From Euryarchaeota archaeon UBA226 (GTDB lineage: Archaea > Thermoplasmatota > Poseidoniia > Poseidoniales > Poseidoniaceae): a stretch of DNA of 6,883 nucleotides. Shown one piece after another: positions 1 to 6,289 of this stretch. A program made the translations under genes and the position numbers. The stretch's first letter is position 1, and each line of letters opens with the position of its first letter. The DNA is taken from contig DAWL01000161.1 of assembly GCA_002505935.1 (NCBI GenBank), forward strand, positions 13,052 to 19,934, given 5' to 3'. The notes beneath the pieces were generated by a model. That model did no database searches. It was not told where the DNA came from and saw nothing but the letters and a program-made list of their open reading frames with translations.

Positions 1-315
1 TTCGTTGAATACACGAATCCCATCTTGCATCAACCCCGCGTAAGCATTTTTCGAAATCTCATCAGGATCGTGATCGAAACAAACCCAAGCGGGCGTCATA
101 ACATCAGTGTTGATGTCATCCAACAAATCAGATATCTCAAGGTCTTCCATCTTCAATTGAAGACCTTCGTATAGTTGCTTACGGATGAGGTTTAGATCCT
201 TGGTCAAAAACAAAACTTTCGACCCTTCATTCAACTGCACTTTTTGGGGCGGCCATTCCTCTTGCATCTCATCCCCCGGCAATGCCACGAGGCGTCCATA
301 TTTGACGGATTCCAT
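1..315 (-). CDS. Partial gene, N-terminal 105 codons; tentative aconitase-family hydratase
   Basis: An open frame begins at an ATG (315-313) and runs without a stop off the left edge, so only the N-terminus is present. The translation starts MESVKYGRLVALPGDEMQEE, then has a VLFLTKDLNLIRKQL stretch (about residues 34-48) and the motif DDINTDVMTPAWVCFDHDP (about 68-86). The N/D-x-T-D plus proline pattern recalls the swivel-domain motif of aconitase/isopropylmalate isomerase proteins. The 'LT-D...I/L-x-x-QL...TD-x-x-TPAW-C' order matches my recollection of YbhJ-like putative hydratases. The Fe-S cysteines and catalytic domain would lie beyond the edge, so the assignment rests on motif memory alone. 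There is no clear Shine-Dalgarno before the ATG. A TTTTAA box at 362-367 would give a short leader of roughly 20-25 nt. The gene is divergent from TFB. I am confident that it is coding and much less so about the product. Confidence 0.6.
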   Translation of the reverse strand, partial: MESVKYGRLVALPGDEMQEEWPPQKVQLNEGSKVLFLTKDLNLIRKQLYEGLQLKMEDLEISDLLDDINTDVMTPAWVCFDHDPDEISKNAYAGLMQDGIRVFNE

Positions 316-347
316 TCAACAACCAACTCGTTGAAAAATCCAATTGT

Positions 348-376
348 GCAAACCGTCAACCTTAAAAGTGGTTTGC
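348..376. repeat. Inverted repeat in the divergent TFB promoter region
   Basis: GCAAACC at 348-354 is repeated in inverted form as GGTTTGC at 370-376, with perfect 7-bp arms and 15 bp between them. It encloses the leftward TATA-like box (362-367) and ends seven bases before the rightward TATA box (383-390). A dimeric regulator bound there could affect both promoters. The arms are short enough to occur by chance, so operator function is a guess from position. Confidence 0.35.
362..367 (-). promoter_or_regulatory. TATA-like box for the leftward gene
   Basis: On the minus strand this reads TTTTAA. About 26 nt downstream would put a start site near 338-340, giving a leader of about 20-25 nt before the ATG at 315. 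The box lies between the arms of the inverted repeat 348-376. There is no convincing purine-rich BRE beside it, so this is a positional inference. Confidence 0.35.
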
Positions 377-382
377 GGATGG

Positions 383-390
383 AATATAAT
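383..390 (+). promoter_or_regulatory. TATA box of the TFB gene
   Basis: The sequence AATATAAT sits about 40-47 nt before the TFB ATG. Archaeal initiation about 25 nt downstream of the box centre would start the transcript near 411-412 and leave a leader of about 18 nt that contains the GAGGA ribosome site at 416-420. The two bases before it are GG, compatible with a purine-rich BRE. The agreement of TATA, predicted start and ribosome site makes this the best-supported promoter in the window. Confidence 0.55.
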
Positions 391-415
391 ACTTAGGTTA
401 ATTGTTATTCACCTT

Positions 416-421
416 GAGGAG
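416..421 (+). promoter_or_regulatory. Ribosome binding site of TFB
   Basis: GAGGAG is complementary to the CCUCC-type 3' end of archaeal 16S rRNA. It ends 8 nt before the ATG at 430, which supports that ATG over later methionines. Confidence 0.6.
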
Positions 422-429
422 AGAGACAT

Positions 430-1356
430 ATGGAAGAGCAACAAGTTGAGGATATTGTAAAATGTCCAGATTGTGGAAGTAGATCGATCACTCGTGATGA
501 GTCACGTGGAGAAGTAGTATGTGACGATTGTGGATTGGTCATTGAAGACAATGTCATTGATCAAGGTGCAGAATGGAGAGTATTCAGCCCCGAACAGGGA
601 GACCAAAGGGCAAGAACAGGGGCTCCCATGACGGTCATGCTACATGACAAGGGATTGTCTACAGATATTGATTGGCAGAATAAGGACTATTCTGGTAAGA
701 CCATCAATAGTCGCTACAGATCTCAATTCTATCGAATGCGAAAGTGGCAGAAGAGAAGTAGGGTTTCTAATGCAACAGAGCGCAACCTTGCTATGGCATT
801 GGCCGAATTGGATAGGATGGCAAGCAGATTGGATCTTCCAAAATCTGTCAGAGAGGCCGCTGCTGTGAATTATAAGAAAGCAGTCGAGAAGCGATTAATT
901 CGTGGACGTTCAATTGAAGGTGTTGCAGCAGCAAGTCTGTATGCTGCTTGCCGCCAGTGCGGCGTTCCTAGAACGTTGGATGAGATTGGACAGGCTAGCC
1001 GTACTGGCCGCAAAGAAATCGGTAGAACATACCGTTTCATGGTACGCGAATTGAAGATGAAGATAATGCCAACAGGGCCTGAGGATTACATCTCAAGATT
1101 CTGTTCAGGATTGGGATTGGATTCAGAGGTTGAAGCCAAAGCGCATGAACTCATCAAGGCAGCACAAGAAAAGGAACTAACCAGCGGAAGAGGGCCTACG
1201 GGTATCGCTGCATCTATCATTTACATTGCAAGTGTTCTATGTGGTAAGCGCAGAACTCAGAGAGAAGTTGCAGAAGTTGCAGGAGTCACTGAGGTGACTA
1301 TCAGGAACAGGTACAAAGAACTGATTCAGAATCTGAATATCGAGTTGGATATTTGA
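430..1356 (+). CDS. tfb: Transcription initiation factor B (TFB, TFIIB homologue)
   Basis: The product is the archaeal general transcription factor that binds the TBP-TATA complex, contacts the BRE and recruits RNA polymerase. Its 308 residues are typical of the family. A zinc ribbon at residues 12-35 has CPDC (C12, C15) and CDDC (C31, C34). It is followed by the B-reader/linker region (about 45-105, including GAEWRVF and the G-A-P-M-T segment). Two cyclin-like repeats follow, at about 113-205 and 215-305. The first contains GRSIEGVAAASLYAACRQ and the second GRGPTGIAASIIYIASVL, the paired family signatures. A helix-turn-helix near the end (about 276-297, TQREVAEVAGVTEVTIRNRY) is the BRE-reading element. 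All four zinc cysteines are present and nothing is truncated. The start is supported by GAGGAG at 416-421 and a TATA box at 383-390. The HEAT-like gene follows after 75 nt on the same strand. Whether this is the genome's only TFB cannot be seen here. Confidence 0.97.
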   Translation: MEEQQVEDIVKCPDCGSRSITRDESRGEVVCDDCGLVIEDNVIDQGAEWRVFSPEQGDQRARTGAPMTVMLHDKGLSTDIDWQNKDYSGKTINSRYRSQFYRMRKWQKRSRVSNATERNLAMALAELDRMASRLDLPKSVREAAAVNYKKAVEKRLIRGRSIEGVAAASLYAACRQCGVPRTLDEIGQASRTGRKEIGRTYRFMVRELKMKIMPTGPEDYISRFCSGLGLDSEVEAKAHELIKAAQEKELTSGRGPTGIAASIIYIASVLCGKRRTQREVAEVAGVTEVTIRNRYKELIQNLNIELDI

Positions 1357-1420
1357 TGCCATTAATGGATGCCAACAGCATCTTCATGGAATCATCTGAA
1401 ACAACCAATCTTCACTCGTC

Positions 1421-1426
1421 GAGGAA
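1421..1426 (+). promoter_or_regulatory. Ribosome binding site that selects the start of the HEAT-like gene
   Basis: GAGGAA lies five bases before the ATG at 1432. The earlier in-frame ATG at 1369 has no such site, and its extra 21 residues look non-coding. The 1432 start is therefore preferred. Confidence 0.55.
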
Positions 1427-1431
1427 GTCTA

Positions 1432-2901
1432 ATGAAGGCCAAAAAAAGAGTTATCGATGCTGTAAGGGAAGTGGTTTTGACCAAATTGGTTGAAGCCATG
1501 GAACGCGGTTGTAAGATATGGCCTCTAGCTCCGCCTCCATTAATCGATGTTGATTTTCCACCGATTCATCCAGAGAGTCCTAAGACATTGATTGAACAGG
1601 CACATGGCTTCTTCCTCGCTGACAAAGGAGGTTTTGAACGCCACCTGAATGAAACCGTGGAACTTGTTGTTCCACATAGAATGAGTTTAACCGAAGATCC
1701 ATTTGAACAACATGAAAAATGGTTGATGCGCAGATTGGATATAGTCGCTGAAAGAATTCTATTTGCAACATGTACATCTTGGTTGGCTCAATCTTTGGAT
1801 GAAAACCTCCCAGACACAGATCGTTGGTGGTTGGCGTTTACTCTTCTCGATGGATTGAGTATTCAGAGTCATGGGCAAGCCGTACATCAGGGATATCATT
1901 TGTTGGAATCAATTGCATTGGCACAAAGGCCAGGGACCTGGCATAGTCAGCCTGAAGCGGGCCCCCATCAAATTGGATGGGACCCCCACTCAGTGACTCC
2001 AAAGACCGACATTATTGCACATGCTGATGGTTGTTTTTCAGCGAGCGAGTTGTTAAGGAGGTTAGAGGAAGGTGACGAAGAGCGTAGATTATTGTTAACA
2101 GGATGGATAGGGTTGTTGTTGGAGAGAAAGGAATTATTCTCCCCCCTCAATATTGGTGAAATCATTTTGCGAAGAACGAGTGACCCTTCTCCCCGGGTGG
2201 CTGCGGCTCTAGTTCCGAACCTTGCTAGATTAGTTGATGCTGATGGGGAGACCGGCAGAGAAGCCCTGAAGAGATTGAGTACAAGAGACGAGGACCTGGT
2301 TAAGCGAGCACTTGCTGATGTATTGACGAGGATGTTTAGGCGCATCGGTTGGGATGCAGTGCCTTATCTTGAAGACATGTTGAAGAGTAAAGATGAGAAT
2401 GTTCTGGCCGCTGCATCAGTTACAGCTGGCGATTTGAGGTTCTTGGATGAACAGAAATTCACTGATATGTTGCAACAACTTTCCAAACACGATTTACCTA
2501 TAGTGAGAAGAAACCTTGTGCCCCATTTACGCGAGTATATGCGCATTCATCCTGATGATGACAAAGGTGTTATCGCAGCACTATGGATCGATGGAGATGA
2601 AGTCGTAGCAGCAAGGTTGAGGGAATTACTAATGCGTTTGGAAGAAGTAGATCCGACCTCATTTTCAAGATATCTCAATAGGTTGCGCAGCGAATCTAAT
2701 GAAGCATTAGATCGACTATTTGAGATTCTAAAGATACGCAAACCAGAAGTTTGTGAAAAGTGGAGACAACATCTCGAAGAAGGAACCCCTCCTCCGGCAG
2801 AAACTCCAGTAATCGTAGAATCAAAACCCTCTACCAGCAATCTTGAAATCGAGTTACCCGAATTGACCGATGCATTGAGCATTCTTGATTCTGAAGAGTA
2901 A
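1432..2901 (+). CDS. Uncharacterised HEAT-repeat-like protein downstream of TFB
   Basis: From the chosen ATG the protein has 489 residues. The frame extends upstream to an ATG at 1369 (510 residues), but GAGGAA at 1421-1426 favours 1432. It has no signal peptide or membrane segment, so it should be cytoplasmic. Residues 1-200 form an alpha-helical, Trp-rich domain I do not recognise. From about 245 to 445 there are roughly six helical-hairpin units about 38 residues apart, for example TSDPSPRVAAALVPNLARL, STRDEDLVKRALADVLTRM, KSKDENVLAAASVTAGDL and SKHDLPIVRRNLVPHLREY. The 'D-x-x-V-x-x-A/R' turn is typical of HEAT/ARM scaffolds. A proline-rich acidic tail (about 453-489) ends in DSEE. HEAT proteins usually mediate protein-protein contacts, and no catalytic motif is visible. 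The 75-nt gap to TFB, with no evident TATA box between them, suggests shared transcription. A role in transcription would be inference from position only. Confidence 0.85.
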   Translation: MKAKKRVIDAVREVVLTKLVEAMERGCKIWPLAPPPLIDVDFPPIHPESPKTLIEQAHGFFLADKGGFERHLNETVELVVPHRMSLTEDPFEQHEKWLMRRLDIVAERILFATCTSWLAQSLDENLPDTDRWWLAFTLLDGLSIQSHGQAVHQGYHLLESIALAQRPGTWHSQPEAGPHQIGWDPHSVTPKTDIIAHADGCFSASELLRRLEEGDEERRLLLTGWIGLLLERKELFSPLNIGEIILRRTSDPSPRVAAALVPNLARLVDADGETGREALKRLSTRDEDLVKRALADVLTRMFRRIGWDAVPYLEDMLKSKDENVLAAASVTAGDLRFLDEQKFTDMLQQLSKHDLPIVRRNLVPHLREYMRIHPDDDKGVIAALWIDGDEVVAARLRELLMRLEEVDPTSFSRYLNRLRSESNEALDRLFEILKIRKPEVCEKWRQHLEEGTPPPAETPVIVESKPSTSNLEIELPELTDALSILDSEE

Positions 2902-3330
2902 TCAAACTTGAATCGAGAGCAGGTCGTACCCTTCCTGCATCCAATGGTACCCTTTCACTACCCATGCAATTAAGTCATCAACTTCTTTTTCAGAAAGCCC
3001 AACTTTAGTTGCCACTTCAACCAATCTGGCTCTTTCTACATCACTAACATCTCTATCCGCCAAAGCCATCAAGCAAGCATCTCGAAGCGCGAGTTTGATT
3101 CCCCGCGCATCCATTCCGTTGAAACATTCTTCCATAGAAGGAGTGTCGATAAGCGCCTCTCTCAACTGTTCTTTGCGTTGTGGACTTAGTAGCCCCGCTC
3201 CCAACCTCTGTTCAAAGAACGCCAACTCATCACGCTCAACGCGCCCGTCAACGGCGGCAAGATGGGCCAACAATCTAGCATGTCCCCAGCGTTGTTCAGG
3301 GTCTAGATGGTGCAATATATCGTGAAGCAT
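2902..3330 (-). CDS. Small helical protein, probable TerB-like fold
   Basis: This is a 142-residue, all-helical, soluble protein. Residues 20-40 carry LLAHLAAVDGRVERDELAFF and residues 88-121 carry MALADRDVSDVER followed by GLSEKEVDDL. These are two internally similar 'A-x-x-D-G/R-x-V-x-x-x-E' acidic turns, each followed by a helix. That pattern is what I associate with the TerB/DjlA-N-terminal superfamily, whose members bind metal through acidic residues and often occur with membrane or stress proteins. No J domain or other partner domain is fused to it. The start is ATG 3330-3328. I see no good ribosome site before it, so the start is uncertain. Its stop directly abuts the stop of the convergent HEAT-like gene. 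It is divergent from the FN3 surface protein gene, from which a 74-nt spacer separates it. Function is unknown; the TerB link is motif-based. Confidence 0.8.
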   Translation of the reverse strand: MLHDILHHLDPEQRWGHARLLAHLAAVDGRVERDELAFFEQRLGAGLLSPQRKEQLREALIDTPSMEECFNGMDARGIKLALRDACLMALADRDVSDVERARLVEVATKVGLSEKEVDDLIAWVVKGYHWMQEGYDLLSIQV

Positions 3331-3353
3331 GGCGCGTGATGGTGGTTTTAGAA

Positions 3354-3391
3354 TTGAACCTTCTGATACACAACCGATATTGGTTCAAACC
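3354..3391. repeat. AACC/GGTT half-sites in the divergent spacer, candidate operator
   Basis: The 74-bp spacer between the TerB-like and FN3 genes holds a near-perfect palindrome at 3372-3385 (AACCGATATTGGTT, one mismatched pair). A wider inverted repeat has TTGAACC at 3354-3360 and GGTTCAA at 3382-3388, and one more AACC lies at 3388-3391. The right half-site is shared by both arrangements. No strong TATA box stands out for either gene; the weak candidate TTTTAGAA at about 3347-3354 touches the left arm. Regulatory function is inferred from symmetry and position only. Confidence 0.35.
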
Positions 3392-3404
3392 CCTTCACAT
3401 AAGC

Positions 3405-5809
3405 ATGAGCGGTAGATTGAGCGGCACCCTACTCGTGTTTTTGTTAATGGTTGTACCATTTCTTCCTTTGGTTGAAGCGGGGGGGGGGAGGCTCCGAGTA
3501 CCTCTTCATTGGAAGCCCGAGAAATCTCCGTATCTTTCAATTCTAATGAGTCGACGACCATCTTTTGGAAAAACCTTGAGACTAATGATTACATTTTGCT
3601 AGACACTCTCAATGAGTCCACGTATGAGATTTACAGATCAACTTCTCCATTAAATTCTAGCAACTTAGCATCGATGACACCAATTGCAGATGGGATAGAG
3701 GCCTGTTTGGGCGAAGATGACTATTCAACTTGTTCTGGCAAGTCTCACGAATATGTATGGCAATCCCCTCCTGGTACCGAAGGAACCTACTATTATGGAG
3801 TGGTGACAAATTTACCGAATGGGAGCACAATCGCAGATCTCAACTCAGGACATAGTCAGAGCACGGGGCTATGGGAAGATGTACACCCCATATGGGCTCC
3901 GCTGAGAGTTTCGGCGGAATATGATCCTGCAAACAGTTCTACCAGTATTCATTGGGTTAATGCAGACGAAGTGGGATTAGACGTTCCTTCAAACAGAACG
4001 ATTTGGGTATGGAGGCATTTAGTACCAATAGCGGGAAACAATTGGGATGAAATAGATTCAAGCATTGTAGCAACCCTTAGCCACAATGCAACTTCATTTG
4101 TTCATCAGCACATTGGTGAAATTGAAGAAGAGGCGTATTATTCAGTAACTTATCGATATGACACTTGGGAAGATTCGAGATTCATAGGCACTAATACTCT
4201 GCTTGAACCAATAAGGGAAGACAACGTAGCCCCAGAGTTATTTGGCCAACTTCAAGCCACATTTAATCCCACATTAGGGGCTACCAACTTGTCTTGGGAT
4301 GGAGGAGTTCTAGAAGAGAATTTCACGATTCAAGTTTGGCGTTCGAGTTCAGAATTTTCTTCATTAACTCAGAATGGAGTGGAGTTGTTGGCTGAATTAC
4401 CGTACAATACAACAACTTACGTCCATCACCTTGTGCCAGAAAGCAATGGGGAGTTCTGGTATGCGATAACACTCAAGGACGAAGTCGGCAACAGAATTTC
4501 CGACTTGAATTCCGCAAACCCGATTGCCGGCCCAATTCATGAAACAAATATTGGAACGATTTTAACCGTCCCCTCAGGACTGGTTGTAGAGAGCAAATCT
4601 TCCGCTTTGACTACAATTTCTTGGGAGCCAGTTCCATATGTAACCGATGCGATCTATGATGTATGGATGAGTACATTAGGAGAGGTTACAGAATCATGTT
4701 TGAATTCCACCTGTTCCAAGGTTGTCAGCACTAACAGTACCACGGCCGAGAATGCCATTTCGATTGGCATCGAAAGAGATACTTGGTATGCAGTTACGGT
4801 TGTTGCGACATGGGCACAATCAACAACACCATATCAAAGCAATTTGTTAATTTCTGGAAGAAATACCATCAGTTCAAGCATACGCGAAGATACAAAATCT
4901 CCATCCCAAGTTAATGATTTCAGTGCAACTTTTGATGGCTCGACAAGAACGGTTTCATTTACATGGAGCGCTGTAGAAGAGAACTCCACCTATCAGATAT
5001 GGAGAAAGGCTGGTGATTGGTCATCTCAGACAAATTGGGATCTCGAATCTAGTGGGTGGGAAGTTGTCAAGTCCACATCAGGTAGCTCTCAAGCAATTAG
5101 CACCAACTACACACTCCCATCTGCTAATACTGATTTAACAGCGACTTATGCAGTTAGCGTTTCGGACCAGGCGGGTAATAGCGACCTCAATTTGAACCCC
5201 GGAGCGGTAATCTTGGTGGATGAAGATATGTTGACACCATCTCTATTGCTGGGGATTGTAACCAATGAATCCGAAACCCCACTTGAACAAACTTGGTTGA
5301 CTAATGGAATGACTACTGCCTTTGATGGAGTACCTGTTGGAATGTCTCATCTTACCATACGAGGTGGTGAACAACTATCTGAGGTGTCTTGTAGGTTATT
5401 AGGCAACCAATCAGAACAAACTTCACCATATTATTCAGCAGAACTCGAAGTTGCAACTTGGAAATGCGAACTTGATTTGACAGCGGCTTCTATGACAATG
5501 GAAATCAAAGCCTTGGACACAGCAGGCAATCCATCCTACGTCGTATTGACGCTCAAATCTGTTAGTGAACAGTCCCTGCCTCAATCCGTGGATGATTCAC
5601 ATGATGATTTGAACGATGGCGGAATAAAAGAATCGACTTCTTCAGAATTAGAGTCGGAGAACAATCTTCTAAGAATGGGTTTCTTGGTACTAGCGGTTTT
5701 ATTGTTCATTGTAGTCATACTGATGTTAGTCAAAAATAGAGAACCAAAAACACCAGAAGGGCTTCCAAGTAAGGCCGAAGACCGATGGGTGGATAGGTTC
5801 GTTGGCTAG
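3405..5809 (+). CDS. Secreted, membrane-anchored FN3-like repeat surface protein, frame broken at a G10 tract
   Basis: As written this is two overlapping frames. From ATG 3405 comes a clear signal peptide of about 25 residues (MSGRLSGTLLVFLLMVV..., ending L-V-E-A) that then runs out of frame to a stop at 3602. The body is open in another frame from just after a TGA at 3473-3475 to the TAG at 5807-5809. Its first possible initiator is TTG 3509, which gives 766 residues and no signal peptide. One extra G or two fewer Gs in the run 3479-3488 would join them into about 800 residues. Numbering from 3509, five FN3-like units have a B-strand Trp at 20, 149, 263, 372 and 486. Each also has a 'Y/I-x-I/V-W/Y-R/M' strand (YEIYR, IWVWR, IQVWR, YDVWM, YQIWR) and an aromatic F-strand (YYYGVV, YYSVTY, WYAITL, WYAVTV, TYAVSV). 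A sixth beta domain (about 575-685) has a Cys pair. An acidic linker precedes a TM helix at about 723-741 and a 25-residue basic tail. About 16 N-X-S/T sequons suggest heavy glycosylation. The likely role is adhesion or envelope structure. The four-TM protein gene follows 24 nt later in the same frame. Confidence 0.85.
3479..3488 (+). repeat. Homopolymer run of ten Gs at the signal-peptide junction
   Basis: Ten consecutive Gs run from the last base of the Ala25 codon (GCG, 3477-3479) into GAG at 3488-3490. With ten Gs the reading continues as Gly-Gly-Gly-Arg and ends at 3602. Eleven or eight Gs would continue as Gly-(Gly)-Gly-Glu-Ala-Pro-Ser-Thr into the FN3 body. The run is the only obvious slippage site between the two frames. 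Confidence 0.9.
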
Positions 5810-5833
5810 AGGAATTGTGCGAGATGTTTCAAA

Positions 5834-6289
5834 ATGGTAACAGTTCCGCAGTCCGTGTCAAGTGCAAGAAATGACGAACCTCCTGCATGGAGGAGCTTAT
5901 TGGCGATTGGAGTATTATTACTCGTTCAGACATTTTTCACTATTGATTGGCCCGGCCCTTGGCAGCCTACATTCACTACTGGCGCATTGGGATTGTTAGG
6001 TATTGCATTGATCTATCTAGCGTGGTTCAGGCGCACCTTTTCTCGTAAAGGTATTATTCCAACAACAAACCTTTGGAGTAACCCCTCAAGCAGCATACCT
6101 GCGACTGGAATTTGTGGTATAGTTTTCATTTTTTTTGGGTGGTTATTCGGAGGGCCCTTCTCTGCCCATTTCCCCGCTCCCGCAGGCATGGTTCTCTTTT
6201 TGATTGGAATGCTAACAATTTTGGTTGCAGTATATGCAGCCTTGGTTCTTTTAGGTCCATTGAAGGATTTAGTGGATGAAGAGGAATAA
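5834..6289 (+). CDS. Uncharacterised four-TM membrane protein
   Basis: The 151-residue protein has four hydrophobic segments at about 21-37, 49-65, 89-107 and 117-141. A basic loop RRTFSRK (66-72) between TM2 and TM3, R20 before TM1 and an acidic C-terminus (DLVDEEE) suggest both ends are cytoplasmic. No catalytic or transport motif is visible and I do not recognise the family. The start is ATG 5834. No start codon exists in frame between it and the preceding stop at 5807-5809, and both genes share a frame. The nearest ribosome-like sequence, GAGGA at 5809-5813, is 20 nt away and better spaced for an out-of-frame ATG at 5824. The 24-nt gap suggests co-transcription with the FN3 surface protein, so a role in its membrane assembly or anchoring is conceivable but unsupported by motif. 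The stop abuts that of the convergent RNase HI gene. Confidence 0.8.
   Translation: MVTVPQSVSSARNDEPPAWRSLLAIGVLLLVQTFFTIDWPGPWQPTFTTGALGLLGIALIYLAWFRRTFSRKGIIPTTNLWSNPSSSIPATGICGIVFIFFGWLFGGPFSAHFPAPAGMVLFLIGMLTILVAVYAALVLLGPLKDLVDEEE

Noticed and set aside
1369..1431. A 21-residue N-terminal extension of the HEAT-like protein from ATG 1369.
   Set aside because: There is no ribosome site before 1369, whereas GAGGAA precedes ATG 1432 at good spacing. The extension lacks the character of the rest of the protein.
1355..1495. A 46-codon ORF starting in TGATG overlap with the TFB stop.
   Set aside because: It has low-complexity, non-conserved-looking content and overlaps the well-supported HEAT-like gene in another frame, so it is probably a shadow.
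1968..2882. Open minus-strand frames opposite the HEAT-like gene.
   Set aside because: They are Ser/Asn/Leu-rich antisense shadows with no domain pattern, while the plus frame shows regular helical repeats.
3331..3404. GGTTCAAACC at 3382-3391 looks like a tRNA T-loop.
   Set aside because: The bases around it do not form a 5-bp T-stem, and no acceptor, D-arm or anticodon arm of the right spacing can be built in this 74-bp spacer.
6129..6136. A run of eight Ts inside the four-TM gene as a second slippage site.
   Set aside because: The frame is continuous across it and both sides encode one hydrophobic TM helix, so there is no sign of a frame break.
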